Below, piece by piece: positions 45,661 through 58,063 of a stretch of 64,000 nt of DNA. Every line of letters begins with the position of its first letter. The first letter of the stretch is position 1. Location of the stretch: NCBI GenBank assembly GCA_001314715.1, contig LJSV01000005.1:148111-212110 (forward strand), given 5' to 3'. Source of the stretch: Rhodobacteraceae bacterium HLUCCA12 (GTDB lineage Bacteria > Pseudomonadota > Alphaproteobacteria > Rhodobacterales > Rhodobacteraceae). Both the position numbers and the translations under genes were made by a program. Below the pieces are notes generated by a model, which saw only the letters and a program-made list of their open reading frames with translations, was not told the DNA's origin and ran no database searches.

Positions 45661-46785
45661 TCAGTCGTCGGCCTGCGCCTCGGACCGGCTTTTCCCGGCC
45701 ACGTTCATCGCCAGCGTGGCGGCCATGAACCCGTCCAGATCGCCGTCAAGAACGCCCTGTGTGTCGGATGTTTCGTGCGCCGTGCGCAAATCCTTGACCA
45801 TCTGGTAGGGCTGCAACACATAGCTGCGGATCTGGTTGCCCCAGCCGGCCGACCCCTTGGCGTCATGAGCTTCGGTGATCGCGGCGTTGCGCTTGTCCAG
45901 CTCCATCTGATAGAGGCGCGATTTCAGGGCCTTCATGGCGATGTCGCGGTTCTGGTGCTGCGATTTCTCGGAACTGGTGACGACGATCCCGGTCGGCAGG
46001 TGGGTGATCCGCACCGCCGAGTCGGTCGTGTTGACATGCTGCCCGCCCGCCCCCGACGAGCGATAGGTGTCGATACGGATGTCCGAAGGGTTCACCTCGA
46101 TCTCGATATTGTCGTCGACGACCGGATACACCCAGACCGAGGCAAACGAGGTCTCGCGCGTGCCCTTGCCAAAGGGCGAGATCCGCACCAGCCGGTGCAC
46201 CCCGGATTCCGATTTCAGCCAGCCATAGGCGTTGTGCCCGCTGATCTTGTAGGCGCAAGACTTGATCCCGGCCTCGGAACCCGGCTCCTCGGACTGCAAT
46301 TCGACCTTGAAGCCGTGTTTTTCGGCCCAGCGCACATACATCCGTTGCAGCATCTGTGCCCAGTCGCAGGCCTCGGTTCCGCCGGCGCCGGCGTTGATCT
46401 CCAGAAAGGTGTCGTTGCTGTCGGCCTCACCGTCGAGCAGCGCCTCAAGTTCCTTGGCGGCGGCCTTTTCCTTCAGCGCGGCCAGCGCGGCCTCGGCCTC
46501 GGCGACAATGTCCTTGTCGCCTTCGGCCTCGCCCATCTCGATCAGTTCGGCATTGTCGTTCAGATCGCGGGCGATGCTGTCATGCGTGCCCAGCGCGTCG
46601 ATCAGCGCCTGCCGCTCGCGCATCAGCTTTTGCGCGCGATCGGGATCGTTCCACAGGTCGGGATCCTCGATCATGGCGTTGAACTCTTCCAGCCGGTACT
46701 CGGCGGTTTCGCGGTCCATGCGCTGGCCAAGCAACGCCAGCGACTTGCGGATCGCGTCGATCGTGGCCTGGGTTTCTGCGCGCAT
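45661..46785 (-). CDS. prfB: Peptide chain release factor 2
   Basis: RF2 reads UGA and UAA stop codons. The 374-residue protein has the codon-reading SPF motif at 203-205 and the peptidyl-hydrolysis GGQ at 247-249. The reading frame is unbroken from the start, so the programmed +1 frameshift seen in many bacteria (at about codon 25) is absent, as is usual in alphaproteobacteria. The start is ATG at 46785; an upstream in-frame start at 46944 has no family sequence. Confidence 0.97.
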   Translation of the reverse strand: MRAETQATIDAIRKSLALLGQRMDRETAEYRLEEFNAMIEDPDLWNDPDRAQKLMRERQALIDALGTHDSIARDLNDNAELIEMGEAEGDKDIVAEAEAALAALKEKAAAKELEALLDGEADSNDTFLEINAGAGGTEACDWAQMLQRMYVRWAEKHGFKVELQSEEPGSEAGIKSCAYKISGHNAYGWLKSESGVHRLVRISPFGKGTRETSFASVWVYPVVDDNIEIEVNPSDIRIDTYRSSGAGGQHVNTTDSAVRITHLPTGIVVTSSEKSQHQNRDIAMKALKSRLYQMELDKRNAAITEAHDAKGSAGWGNQIRSYVLQPYQMVKDLRTAHETSDTQGVLDGDLDGFMAATLAMNVAGKSRSEAQADD

Positions 46786-47037
46786 CTGTCGGTCCTGTCC
46801 GGGGCAACTGGAACGGTCTGATACCGCGCGCGCGGTCAACGTGCAAGGCGACAGCCGGGTCGCGGCCATGGCATCGCGCGCATGCCAGTTCCCGCGGTGC
46901 AGCGTGACGCAACGGCAACAAATGTGACCGTTCGTCGTGGCCATGCTGCTTGTGCAACATTGTTTCGCGGGTTATGGACTTCGCGCACGAACAGAAAAGC
47001 CTGGCCCCGCGCCAGACGACAGAATGGGGGACGTAGC

Positions 47038-48609
47038 GTGAAAATCGGCGCTCCAAAAGAGATCTTTCCGGGCGAGAACCGGGTGGCGATGACGCCAGAG
47101 TCCGCGGCTCAGTTGCAAAAGCTGGGCCATGAATGCCTGATCGAAGCCGGGGCCGGCGCGGCCGCGGGGTTCGACGACGACGCCTATCGCGCGGCCGGAG
47201 TCACATTGGTCAAGGGCGCCAAAGCGCTTTATGAAAAGACCGACATCATCGTCAAGGTCCGCGAGCCAAAGGACACCGAGCTGGCGCGGCTGAGCGCCGG
47301 CAAGACGCTGATTTCCTTTTTCTGGCCGGCCCAGAACGCCGAAATGCTGGAAAAGGCCCGCGAAACCGGCGCCAGCGTGATCGCCATGGACATGGTGCCG
47401 CGGATCTCGCGTGCCCAGAAAATGGATGCCCTGTCATCCATGGCCAATATCGCCGGCTATCGCGCGGTGATCGAGGCGGGCAACAATTTCGGCCGCTTCT
47501 TTACCGGGCAGGTGACGGCGGCGGGCAAGGTCCCGCCGGCACGGGTTCTGGTCGTGGGCGCCGGCGTGGCCGGGCTGGCCGCGATCGGCACCGCAACCAG
47601 CCTGGGCGCCATCACCATGGCCTTCGACGTGCGCCCCGAAGTGGCCGAGCAGATCGAATCGATGGGCGCCGAGTTCGTGTTCCTCGATTTCGAGGACACA
47701 CAGGACGGCGCCGCCACCGGCGGCTATGCCGCGCCCTCCAGCCCTGAGTTTCGCGAAAAACAGTTGGAAAAGTTCCGCGAGCTGGCGCCGGATGTCGATA
47801 TCGTCATCACCACCGCCCTGATCCCCGGCCGCCCCGCGCCCAAGCTCTGGACCGAGGACATGGTCAAGATGATGAAGCGCGGCTCGGTCGTGGTGGACCT
47901 TGCGGCCGAAAAGGGCGGCAACTGCGATCTGACCAAGCCCGACGACAAGATCGTCAGCGACAACGGCGTCACCATCATCGGCTATACCGATTTTCCCAGC
48001 CGCATGGCGACCCAGTCCTCGACGCTTTATTCCAACAACATCCGCCACATGCTGGCCGACCTGACCCCGGCCAAGGACGGGGTCGTCGTGCACAACATGG
48101 AAGACGACGTGATCCGCGGCGCGACCGTGGTTCATGGCGGCGAAATCACCTTTCCCCCGCCGCCGCCCAAGGTGCAGGCCATCGCCGCCGCCAAGCCCAA
48201 GGAAAAGCCCAAGGAGCTGACGGCCGAGGAAAAACGCGCCCGGGAAGTGGCCGCGTTCCGCGCCCAGACGAAAAGCCAGGTCACGCTGCTGGCCGTCGCC
48301 ACGTCCGCCGTTCTGGGGCTGGGGCTGATCGCGCCTGCCAGCTTCATGCAGCATTTCATCGTTTTCGTCCTGGCCTGTTTTGTCGGCTTCCAGGTGATCT
48401 GGAATGTCAGCCATTCGCTGCACACACCGCTGATGGCCGTCACAAACGCCATTTCCGGCATCATCGTGGTCGGGGCCCTGCTGCAAGTCGGCTCGGGCAA
48501 CTGGCTGGTGGTCATCCTGGCTGCCATTTCGATCCTGATTGCCACGATCAACATCGTCGGCGGCTTCCTGGTTACGCGCCGGATGCTGGCCATGTTCCAG
48601 AAGTCGTAA
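47038..48609 (+). CDS. pntA: NAD(P) transhydrogenase subunit alpha
   Basis: The proton-translocating transhydrogenase moves hydride between NADH and NADP. The 523-residue alpha chain is of the long, fused form: an NAD-binding domain ([20 protein letters not shown] start, [18 protein letters not shown] near 176-193) and about four C-terminal membrane helices (about 415-515). I chose the GTG at 47038 with GGGGGAC upstream, since the homologous N-terminus starts at KIGAPKE. It is divergent from prfB. Confidence 0.95.
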   Translation: MKIGAPKEIFPGENRVAMTPESAAQLQKLGHECLIEAGAGAAAGFDDDAYRAAGVTLVKGAKALYEKTDIIVKVREPKDTELARLSAGKTLISFFWPAQNAEMLEKARETGASVIAMDMVPRISRAQKMDALSSMANIAGYRAVIEAGNNFGRFFTGQVTAAGKVPPARVLVVGAGVAGLAAIGTATSLGAITMAFDVRPEVAEQIESMGAEFVFLDFEDTQDGAATGGYAAPSSPEFREKQLEKFRELAPDVDIVITTALIPGRPAPKLWTEDMVKMMKRGSVVVDLAAEKGGNCDLTKPDDKIVSDNGVTIIGYTDFPSRMATQSSTLYSNNIRHMLADLTPAKDGVVVHNMEDDVIRGATVVHGGEITFPPPPPKVQAIAAAKPKEKPKELTAEEKRAREVAAFRAQTKSQVTLLAVATSAVLGLGLIAPASFMQHFIVFVLACFVGFQVIWNVSHSLHTPLMAVTNAISGIIVVGALLQVGSGNWLVVILAAISILIATINIVGGFLVTRRMLAMFQKS

Positions 48610-48624
48610 GGAAAGGGCCAGATC

Positions 48625-50082
48625 ATGCTGTCTTACGGATTTGTCACGGCCTCGTATATCGCGGCCTCGGTTCTGTTCATCCTGTCGCTGGGCGGGCTTT
48701 CGGGCCAGGAAAGCGCCAAGCGCGCCGTGTGGTATGGCATCGCCGGCATGGCGATCGCCGTCTTCGCCACCATCTTCGGCCCCGGCATCGGCAACTACTG
48801 GCTTCTGGTGCTGATGGTCGCCGCCGGTTCGGTAATCGGCTACATGGTCGCCAAGCGGGTCGAGATGACCGAAATGCCGCAACTGGTCGCGGCGCTGCAT
48901 TCCTTCGTGGGCCTGGCCGCGGTGTTCATCGGCATCAACGCCGAGATCGAGCGCCTGCGCGTGGCCGCCGCGCGCGCCGCGGGTGAAGGCGCCGAGCAGT
49001 TCGCCGGTTTCGCGGCAAGGGTCTATGACAAGACCCCGATCGAAATCACCTTTTTGCAGATCGAGGTGGTTCTGGGCGTCTTTATCGGCGCCGTGACCTT
49101 TACCGGCTCGGTCGTGGCGTTCGGCAAACTGGCCGGCAAGGTGGACGGCAAGCCGCGCCAGTTGCCCGGCGGTCATATGCTGAACGCGGGTGCGGCGCTG
49201 CTGTCGTTCCTGCTGGCGGTGCTGTATTTCCTCTATTCCGACAACGGTTTTGCCTCAATCACGGCGCTTTTGCTGATCACCGCGCTGGCGCTGTTCATCG
49301 GTTATCACCTGATCATGGGCATCGGCGGCGCCGACATGCCGGTCGTGGTGTCGATGCTCAACAGCTATTCTGGCTGGGCGGCGGCCGCCATCGGCTTCAC
49401 GCTGGGCAACGATCTGCTGATCGTGACCGGCGCGCTTGTGGGCTCTTCGGGGGCGATCCTGTCCTATATCATGTGCAAGGCGATGAACCGTGCCTTCGTC
49501 AGCGTGATCCTGGGCGGGTTCGGCGGAACCTCGGGCCCGGCGATGGAGATCGAGGGCGAGCAGATCGCCATCGATGCCGATGGCGTGGCCACCGCGTTGA
49601 ACGAGGCCGACAGCGTGATCATCGTGCCCGGATACGGCATGGCGGTGGCGCAGGCCCAGCAATCGGTCAGCGAACTGACCCGCAAGCTGCGCGCCAAGGG
49701 CAAGGAGGTGCGCTTTGCCATCCATCCCGTCGCCGGCCGCCTGCCGGGGCATATGAACGTGCTCTTGGCCGAGGCCCGCGTGCCCTATGACATCGTGCTG
49801 GAAATGGACGAGATCAACGAGGACTTTCCGGACACCGACGTGGTGATCGTGATCGGCTCGAACGACATCGTGAACCCGGCTGCGCAGGACGACCCCAACA
49901 GCCCCATCGCCGGCATGCCGGTGCTGGAGGTGTGGCGGGCCAAGCAGGTCTTCGTGTCCAAGCGCGGCCAGGGCACCGGCTATTCCGGTATCGAGAACCC
50001 GCTGTTCTACAAGGAGAACACGCGCATGTTCTACGGCGATGCCAAGAAATCGATCGACGCGCTTCTGCCGATGATCGACTAG
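48625..50082 (+). CDS. pntB: NAD(P) transhydrogenase subunit beta
   Basis: The 485-residue beta chain has about eight or nine membrane helices in the first 290 residues and a C-terminal NADP-binding domain with [15 protein letters not shown] (about 331-345), [21 protein letters not shown] (about 363) and [18 protein letters not shown] (about 408). It forms the transhydrogenase with PntA, 15 bases upstream. A terminator follows 24 bases after the stop. Confidence 0.96.
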   Translation: MLSYGFVTASYIAASVLFILSLGGLSGQESAKRAVWYGIAGMAIAVFATIFGPGIGNYWLLVLMVAAGSVIGYMVAKRVEMTEMPQLVAALHSFVGLAAVFIGINAEIERLRVAAARAAGEGAEQFAGFAARVYDKTPIEITFLQIEVVLGVFIGAVTFTGSVVAFGKLAGKVDGKPRQLPGGHMLNAGAALLSFLLAVLYFLYSDNGFASITALLLITALALFIGYHLIMGIGGADMPVVVSMLNSYSGWAAAAIGFTLGNDLLIVTGALVGSSGAILSYIMCKAMNRAFVSVILGGFGGTSGPAMEIEGEQIAIDADGVATALNEADSVIIVPGYGMAVAQAQQSVSELTRKLRAKGKEVRFAIHPVAGRLPGHMNVLLAEARVPYDIVLEMDEINEDFPDTDVVIVIGSNDIVNPAAQDDPNSPIAGMPVLEVWRAKQVFVSKRGQGTGYSGIENPLFYKENTRMFYGDAKKSIDALLPMID

Positions 50083-50105
50083 GCCGGCGCATCTGGCACC
50101 CTGTC

Positions 50106-50135
50106 AACGGCCCCTGCCCCATGGCGGGGGCCGTT
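50106..50135 (+). terminator. Rho-independent terminator after pntB
   Basis: AACGGCCCCTGCC and GGCGGGGGCCGTT pair around CCAT, giving a stem of about 12 bases followed by CTCGTTTG. It lies between pntB and the FAH-family gene. Confidence 0.75.
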
Positions 50136-50214
50136 CTCGTTTGCCCCACCCTTGCCCCCGCCCCGCCTGCCCGGCTATGCAGGCGCAACGAAGGCTCAGC
50201 GAAAGGACAAGGGC

Positions 50215-51072
50215 ATGAAACTGCTGCGATACGGCGAACCGGGGCATGAGAAACCGGGCCTTCTGGCCGATGATGGCTCGATCCGCGATCTGTCAGAGCA
50301 TGTCGCCGACCTGTCTGGCGCGGTTCTGGGCCCGGACGGATTGCGCGCCATCGCCGCGCTGGACCCGCAGGCGCTGCCGGTTGTCGACCCTGCCGTGCGC
50401 CTGGGGTCGCCGGTCGCGGGGATGCGCAATTTCGTGTGCATCGGGCTCAACTATGCCGATCATGCCGCCGAAACCGGCGCCACGGCCCCGTCCGAGCCGA
50501 TCCTGTTCCTGAAGTCCCCGAGCGCGCTGGCCGGGCCGAACGACGACATCGTGATCCCGCCCGGATCGGTCAAGACCGACTGGGAATGCGAACTGGCGGT
50601 GGTGATCGGAACCACGGCGCGGCGGGTGCCACGGGCGCGGGCGCTGGACCATGTCGCGGGCTATACGATATGCAACGATGTCTCCGAACGCGAATGGCAG
50701 ATGGAGCGCGGCCCCACCTGGGACAAGGGCAAGGGCTTTGACAGCTTCGGCCCGCTTGGCCCCTGGCTGGTGACGACGGACGCGATCGGCGACCCGCAGG
50801 CCCTGTCGATGTTCACCGAGGTTGACGGCGCGCGGATGCAGCAAGGCACCACCGCCAACATGATCTTCGGGGTGGCCGATCTGGTCAACTATGTCAGCCA
50901 GTGCATCACGCTTTACCCCGGCGATGTCATAGCCACCGGCACGCCCGCCGGCGTCGGGCTGGGCCAGAAACCGCATCCGGTGTTCCTGCGTGCCGGGCAA
51001 AGCGTGCGCCTGGGCATCGCGGGCCTGGGCGAGCAAAACCACCGGACGGTGTCTGCCGGACGGCACCGCTGA
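50215..51072 (+). CDS. Fumarylacetoacetate hydrolase (FAH)-family protein
   Basis: The 285-residue protein has the FAH fold with metal ligands in the [14 protein letters not shown] and [11 protein letters not shown] stretches (Asp, Glu, Glu pattern), [23 protein letters not shown] and [17 protein letters not shown]-family enzymes split or decarboxylate 2-oxo acids, for example ureidoglycolate lyase or 5-oxopent-3-ene-1,2,5-tricarboxylate decarboxylase; the neighbours give no pathway. The start is the ATG at 50215. Confidence 0.85.
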   Translation: MKLLRYGEPGHEKPGLLADDGSIRDLSEHVADLSGAVLGPDGLRAIAALDPQALPVVDPAVRLGSPVAGMRNFVCIGLNYADHAAETGATAPSEPILFLKSPSALAGPNDDIVIPPGSVKTDWECELAVVIGTTARRVPRARALDHVAGYTICNDVSEREWQMERGPTWDKGKGFDSFGPLGPWLVTTDAIGDPQALSMFTEVDGARMQQGTTANMIFGVADLVNYVSQCITLYPGDVIATGTPAGVGLGQKPHPVFLRAGQSVRLGIAGLGEQNHRTVSAGRHR

Positions 51073-51151
51073 GGTTGGCGCTCCGGCGGGACATGGACAG
51101 CCGGTGCGGCGCGGGTTATCTAGCGTGGCAGCGACCACAAGGGGAAACGCG

Positions 51152-52108
51152 ATGCGCGATCTCAAGCTGCCCGACCAGCGCCACCCGGAAAAGGCCCATC
51201 GCCCCGACCAGGCGCAGCCCCGGAAACCGGCCTGGATCAGGGTCAAGGCACCCGGCGGCGCGGGCTATAACGAGACCCGCCGCATCATGCGCGACAACAA
51301 CCTGGCCACCGTCTGCGAAGAGGCCGGCTGCCCGAATGTCGGCGAATGCTGGAGCCAGGGTCACGCCACGATGATGATCATGGGCGAGATCTGCACGCGC
51401 GGCTGCACGTTTTGCAATGTCGCCACCGGCCGCCCCGACGCGCTGGATGCGTTCGAACCGGGGCGCGTGGCGCATGCCGTGGCCACACTGGGTTTGAACC
51501 ATGTGGTCATCACCTCGGTCGATCGCGACGATCTCGATGACGGCGGCGCCGAGCATTTCGCCCAGACCATCCGCGCGGTGCGCCACCGCGCGCCGGGCAC
51601 GACGATCGAGATTCTGACCCCCGATTTCCTGAAATGCGCGCCTTCGGCACTGGAAACGGTCGTCGCGGCGCGCCCCGACGTGTTCAACCACAACCTGGAA
51701 ACCGTGCCCGGCCTTTATCCCGCGGTGCGCCCCGGTGCACGCTATTTCCACAGCCTGCGCCTGTTGCAGCGCGTCAAGGAGATGGATCCGGCGATGTTCA
51801 CCAAATCGGGCATCATGGTCGGTCTGGGCGAGGATCGTCAGGCGGTCTTGCAGGTGATGGACGACATGCGCGCGGCCGATGTCGATTTCCTGACCATCGG
51901 GCAGTATCTGCAACCGACGCCCAAGCACCACCGGATCGAGCGTTTCGTGACACCCGAGGAATTCGCCGGATATGAAAAGGCCGCCTATGGCAAGGGCTTC
52001 CTGATGGTCTCGGCAACGCCCTTGACGCGGTCGAGCTATCATGCCGGCGACGATTTCGCGCGCCTTCGGGCGGCCCGGCAGGCCCGGTTGGGCTTGGCCT
52101 CGTCCTGA
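51152..52108 (+). CDS. lipA: Lipoyl synthase (radical SAM)
   Basis: LipA inserts two sulfurs into octanoyl-proteins to make lipoyl groups. The 318-residue protein has both FeS sites: the N-terminal auxiliary cluster C55, C60, C66 ([13 protein letters not shown]) and the radical-SAM C81, C85, C88 (ICTRGCTFC). The C-terminal RSSYHAG supplies the Ser ligand of the auxiliary cluster. The ATG at 51152 has AAGGGGAAA upstream. It follows the FAH gene by 79 bases. Confidence 0.97.
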   Translation: MRDLKLPDQRHPEKAHRPDQAQPRKPAWIRVKAPGGAGYNETRRIMRDNNLATVCEEAGCPNVGECWSQGHATMMIMGEICTRGCTFCNVATGRPDALDAFEPGRVAHAVATLGLNHVVITSVDRDDLDDGGAEHFAQTIRAVRHRAPGTTIEILTPDFLKCAPSALETVVAARPDVFNHNLETVPGLYPAVRPGARYFHSLRLLQRVKEMDPAMFTKSGIMVGLGEDRQAVLQVMDDMRAADVDFLTIGQYLQPTPKHHRIERFVTPEEFAGYEKAAYGKGFLMVSATPLTRSSYHAGDDFARLRAARQARLGLASS

Positions 52109-52446
52109 CGCGCGCCCCCCTGCGCGGCGGGGTCGGGTGTTCGGCCCGCGCGACCGGCGCCGAACGCAGGAACCAAGCCCAGCGGAAAGCCGGTGCTGCC
52201 CGCGGGACTGCAAGTGCCGGCCATGCGGACAGGATGCGCGGTCAGCAGTTTGACCGCCCTCCTTTACTCGGCGGGCCAAAGCTCGGCCTTGTCGTCGCTT
52301 CGGACCGGGCATCGCGCTGCCCCTCATGTCCGGTTTCGCCGGATGTCGATGACGCGGGCGCGGCCCGGCAAGATCCCGCGGACATCCGGCGGCCCGGCCC
52401 CAAAGCCTTGCGCACGCCAGCACCTGCCGCGCTTTCAAGGATGTCT
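52109..52446. other. 338-base gap with two hairpins between convergent lipA and the MarR gene
   Basis: No gene is convincing here. A hairpin GCCGG...CCGGC (52189-52221) and a perfect one, GCGGTCA/TGACCGC at 52238-52257, are the only structures seen. The second could terminate lipA although no T-run follows it. The rest is ordinary GC-rich sequence. A stretch around 52185-52215 reads loosely like a cobalamin-riboswitch core (rejected, see notes). Confidence 0.5.
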
Positions 52447-52998
52447 TCAGTAAATATAGCGGATCTGTTCGCTCCAGTAGCGTTCGAGGCGTCGCAGCGC
52501 GGTATTGACGCGCTCCAGCTCGTCCAGCCCGATCAGTTGCCGGTGCAGGACGCCCCCGGCCTGACGCTCGAACAGCGCGGCGACGACATCGCGAATGCGC
52601 CGCCCTTCGGACGTAAGGCGCACGCGCACCGACCGCCGGTCGATCGCGCACCGCTGGTGATGCATGTATCCGGTCTCAACCAGTTTCTTGAGATTGTAGG
52701 ACACGTTCGACCCCTGATAGTAACCGCGGGTACGCAACTCGCCCGCCGTCACCTCCTGATCGCCGATGTTGAACAGGATCAGCGCCTGCACCGCGTTCAC
52801 ATCCAGAACACCCAGACGTTCGAATTCATCCTTGATCACGTCCAGCAACAGGCGATGCATGCGTTCGACCAAGGCCAGGCTTTCCAGATAGCTGGGCAGC
52901 AGCATCCCGACTGCGGGCGGATCGGTTACATCCGTGGCATCCGGCGCAGGATCGGGCCGCGGTCCGGCGCGGGGCTTCATGCGGGCGTGAAAGCTCAT
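52447..52998 (-). CDS. MarR-family winged-helix regulator (LdtR-like)
   Basis: The 183-residue protein carries a MarR/winged-helix domain: QALILFNIGDQEVTAGELRTRGYYQGSNVSYNLKKLVETGYM (HTH, about 70-112) and the DRRSVRVRLTSEGRRI wing (about 119-134). The RGYYQGSNVSYNLKKL helix resembles the LdtR/PetP group of alphaproteobacterial MarR proteins. Ligand and regulon are unknown from sequence; LdtR itself controls an L,D-transpeptidase. It stands alone, convergent with lipA. Confidence 0.8.
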   Translation of the reverse strand: MSFHARMKPRAGPRPDPAPDATDVTDPPAVGMLLPSYLESLALVERMHRLLLDVIKDEFERLGVLDVNAVQALILFNIGDQEVTAGELRTRGYYQGSNVSYNLKKLVETGYMHHQRCAIDRRSVRVRLTSEGRRIRDVVAALFERQAGGVLHRQLIGLDELERVNTALRRLERYWSEQIRYIY

Positions 52999-53170
52999 CC
53001 GGATCTCCAGTCAGAGGACGATCCGCACAGGCTGGGGCAGAAAACCGAAGATCCGGTTAAGCGCCCCGAAAAACAGGCATCCCGGCGCTTGAACGGTCCT
53101 GCACCAGGCGGATGTGCGCTTCAGCGCCCCTTGCGGGCCGGGCCGCGTCAGCCGATCACGGGCGACACGC

Positions 53171-55188
<2,018 letters not shown>

Positions 55189-55257
55189 CGGCGGCGCCGG
55201 CTTGCGGTGACAAGAGTTCAGGACCGGGCGGGGGGCAAGCCCCTGCCCGTTCGGCTG

Positions 55258-56442
55258 TCACCGGCCCAGCATGCGCATGCCGTGGGTCAACCCTTCCAGC
55301 GTCATCGAGACCATGCGATCCTCGAACAACTCGCGGATCATGCGGATCGAATGCGAATGGCCCCAGTATTTCTGCGGCGTCGGGTTGATCCACAGATGGT
55401 CGGGCCACTGGTTGCGCGCCCGTTCCAGCCATGTGGCGCCCGTTTCCTCGTTCCAGTGTTCATTTGCCCCGCCGACATAGGCGATTTCATAGGGTGACAT
55501 GTTGGCGTCGCCCATGAAGATGCATTTGTAGTCGCTGCCATAGGTGCGCAGCACCTCCCAGGTCGGGGTCCGTTCGGACCAGCGCCGCGCGTTGTCGCGC
55601 CAGACGAATTCATACAGGCAGTTATGAAAGTAGTAATACTCCAGATGCTTGAATTCGGCCTTGGCGGCGCTGAACAACTCTTCCACGACCTTGACATAGG
55701 GGTCCATCGAGCCGCCCACGTCCAGAAACAGTAACACCTTGACGGCGTTGCGCCGTTCCGGCCGGGTCTTGACATCCAGCCAGCCCTGTTCGGCCGTGGC
55801 GCGGATCGTGCCGTCGAGGTCAAGCTCGTCATGGGCACCGTCGCGCGCCCAGTTGCGCAGCCGTTTCAGCGCGACCTTGATGTTGCGCGTGCCCAGTTCG
55901 ACCGAATCGTCGAAGTTGCGGAACTCGCGCTTGTCCCAGACCTTGACCGCACGTCCGTGCCGCCCTTCCTTCTGGCCGATGCGCACGCCCTCGGGGTTGT
56001 AGCCATAGGCACCAAAGGGCGATGTGCCGGCGGTGCCGATCCACTTGCTGCCGCCCTGGTGGCGGCCCTTTTGCTCTTGCAGGCGTTCGCGCAGGGTCTC
56101 CATCAGCTTTTCGAACCCGCCAAGCGCCTCGATCCGGGCGCGCTCTTCGTCGCTGAGATGCTTCTCGGCCAGCTTTTCCAGCCATTCGGCCGGAATATCG
56201 ACCGCCTCCAGCACCTGTTCGACGCTGATGTCCTCCAACCCCTTGAAGCTGTGGGCAAAGGCGCGGTCGAAACGGTCGATGAAGCGTTCGTCCTTCACCA
56301 TCGTGGTGCGGGCCAGGTAATAGAACCCTTCGGGGTCGAACTGCGCAAGACCGGCCTTCAACGCCTCCAAAAAGCCCAGGTATTCGCGCAGGCTGACCGG
56401 AACGGCATGCTGGCGCAGGCTATCGAAGAAGGGTTGGAACAT
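55258..56442 (-). CDS. VWA (CoxE-like, COG3825) domain protein
   Basis: The 394-residue protein has an N-terminal helical half and a C-terminal von Willebrand A domain at about 232-394 with a MIDAS-like motif FLDVGGSMD (about 240), in which the first Ser of DxSxS is Gly. It is a cytoplasmic CoxE/COG3825 protein that usually works with a MoxR AAA ATPase. No MoxR gene is adjacent here; only a 54-residue membrane protein is directly upstream. It may support assembly of a metalloenzyme. Confidence 0.85.
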   Translation of the reverse strand: MFQPFFDSLRQHAVPVSLREYLGFLEALKAGLAQFDPEGFYYLARTTMVKDERFIDRFDRAFAHSFKGLEDISVEQVLEAVDIPAEWLEKLAEKHLSDEERARIEALGGFEKLMETLRERLQEQKGRHQGGSKWIGTAGTSPFGAYGYNPEGVRIGQKEGRHGRAVKVWDKREFRNFDDSVELGTRNIKVALKRLRNWARDGAHDELDLDGTIRATAEQGWLDVKTRPERRNAVKVLLFLDVGGSMDPYVKVVEELFSAAKAEFKHLEYYYFHNCLYEFVWRDNARRWSERTPTWEVLRTYGSDYKCIFMGDANMSPYEIAYVGGANEHWNEETGATWLERARNQWPDHLWINPTPQKYWGHSHSIRMIRELFEDRMVSMTLEGLTHGMRMLGR

Positions 56443-56443
56443 C

Positions 56444-56608
56444 TTACAAGATCCGTTCCAGGCCGACGGTCGCGAACATGCCGATGATCGCGCCGATGAT
56501 CGCGCCGACGGCCGTATATTGCGCGATGTCCAGGCGGGTTCCGCTGCGCCTGCGGGCGTTGAACGCGCCCCATAGCCCGCCGATCACGATGCCTGCAATG
56601 ATGATCAT
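56444..56608 (-). CDS. Tiny two-helix membrane protein (54 aa)
   Basis: This ORF runs from ATG at 56608 to TAA at 56444. The 54 residues form two hydrophobic helices (MIIIAGIVIGGLWGAF and YTAVGAIIGAIIGMFATVGLERIL) separated by NARRRSGTRLDIAQ. GGAGGCAAGGC upstream of the ATG is a fair ribosome site. The stop is two bases from the VWA gene start, so they look like one transcript. Similar tiny proteins are known in Rhodobacteraceae and are sometimes misnamed apolipoprotein acyltransferase. The function is unknown. Confidence 0.75.
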   Translation of the reverse strand: MIIIAGIVIGGLWGAFNARRRSGTRLDIAQYTAVGAIIGAIIGMFATVGLERIL

Positions 56609-56668
56609 GCCTTGCCTCCGGGCCCGGTTCGGCCCCTCTCTGTGTCAATGGGCGCCGACCGCGCGGCG

Positions 56669-58063
56669 TCAGCGCGACGCGACCCTGATCGCGGCCCCGG
56701 TCAGGCGCGCGATCTCGTCCATGCGGGCCCGCGCGGCCGCATCCGAGCCGAAGCCATATCGCGCCGCGGCCATGCTGTCGAGCCTCAGACGTTCGGCGCG
56801 CTCGGCCTGGTCAAGTGCCTCAAGCGCCTCGGCGCGAATGAACCCCAATGAGGCCAGGAAGGCCGCGTTTTCCGTGCGTTCGGCCATGTCGCGTGCCCGG
56901 TCCGTCAATTCCAGAACCATCTCGAACTGACCCGTCGCCAGGGCCTGAACCGCCAGGTGCATGTCCAGATGCGCGACATGAACCTCGCCGCCCGGCAGGC
57001 CGCGATAAATCTCGGCCGCGGTCAGCAGCGCCATCAGTCCGGCATCGCCACGATCGCGCGGGGCAAGGCGCGCGGTCAACATCAGGCTGAGCGCCAGGCG
57101 GGACCCGCCCCAGTCCTGCGCGCGCGCCAGATCCAGCGCCCGCATCGCCCCCTCGCGCCGCTGCGCCAGCCCGTTCTCGCTGGACAGGGCCTGTTCGATC
57201 GCCTCGACCCAGTCGCGGGGGGTCTCGCCAGGGTCGCGGCCGGCCGAACGCCGACCCGACGGGTTGAGCCGGTTGAAGATCGGCGCCAGTCGCGCCGCGA
57301 CCTCGCTTCGCCTCATCCCCGAGCGCAGTTCGGGCGCGTTCCAGACCCGCAGGACGAGCATGTCGAACCCGGTCAGCGTGGTCTGGAAATTGTCGTCGTT
57401 GAACACGCTGTCGGTCAGGCGATAAAGATCGTTGAGCGGACCCAGCGCCTGCGCGATCTCTTCGTGCAGGCAATCGCGGATTTCCTGCGGCGTGGTGTCG
57501 GCGGGCACGAAAACCGCCGCTTTGCGCCGCTGGGTCACGCGCGTCCAGTCGATCACCGGGCTGCGGCGATTGGCGGCGAAATCGTCCCAGCCATCGACAT
57601 TGGGCACGACGAAACAGGCCGCCGCGGGCACCACCGCCCGCATCTGCCGCCGCGGCACGAATTCGACCGTGATCACGTTCTCTTCGGGGACCGGATCGGC
57701 GCTGCGCAGCCGCGTGATGTCGAGCCGCGCCTCGTTGCGCAGCCGCCCCAGCAGGCGGTCCAGATCGGCCTGCGCCAGCGGGCCGATATCGCCGCGCGTG
57801 CGTATCTGTACCGGCCCCTCGAACCGCGAAAAGCGCGGTATCTCGCGCCCGCTTTCCATGTTGAAACCAAGTTCCAGAAAGTCCTGGACCATATCGGCAT
57901 TCGGTCGCCGGGGCGGCAGAGGGCGCGGCCTGCCCGGCTCATAGCTGCGCATCTCGGGGGCCGGGGCCTCGGTCTGCAGGCGCGCAACGTCGCCCGAAGT
58001 GGCGCAGCCGCCCAGCAGCGCGGCCAGGATCAGGGACAGGGTTACACGGCGCGATCCGGTCAT
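56669..58063 (-). CDS. DUF2927 lipoprotein
   Basis: The 464-residue protein has a lipoprotein signal with lipobox LGGC (Cys at 20). The DUF2927 core contains CLHEEIAQALGPLND (about 200) and LTDSVFNDDNFQTTLTGFDMLVLRVW. The HEE in that stretch and the following acidic residues recall a zinc-peptidase-like arrangement, but catalysis is not shown. The C-terminal 200 residues are helical. Its start overlaps the Dus gene stop (ATGA). Confidence 0.85.
   Translation of the reverse strand: MTGSRRVTLSLILAALLGGCATSGDVARLQTEAPAPEMRSYEPGRPRPLPPRRPNADMVQDFLELGFNMESGREIPRFSRFEGPVQIRTRGDIGPLAQADLDRLLGRLRNEARLDITRLRSADPVPEENVITVEFVPRRQMRAVVPAAACFVVPNVDGWDDFAANRRSPVIDWTRVTQRRKAAVFVPADTTPQEIRDCLHEEIAQALGPLNDLYRLTDSVFNDDNFQTTLTGFDMLVLRVWNAPELRSGMRRSEVAARLAPIFNRLNPSGRRSAGRDPGETPRDWVEAIEQALSSENGLAQRREGAMRALDLARAQDWGGSRLALSLMLTARLAPRDRGDAGLMALLTAAEIYRGLPGGEVHVAHLDMHLAVQALATGQFEMVLELTDRARDMAERTENAAFLASLGFIRAEALEALDQAERAERLRLDSMAAARYGFGSDAAARARMDEIARLTGAAIRVASR

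Noticed and set aside
46700..46785. A programmed frameshift in prfB.
   Set aside because: The frame is unbroken from the start codon through the first 40 codons, with no in-frame TGA.
52180..52225. A stretch reading GGAAAGCCGGTG then CTGCCCGCGGGACTGCAAG, loosely like the core of a cobalamin riboswitch.
   Set aside because: The usual arm between GGTG and GCTG is missing, and no plus-strand gene follows; the region is after lipA and antisense to the MarR gene. A covariance-model search would settle it.
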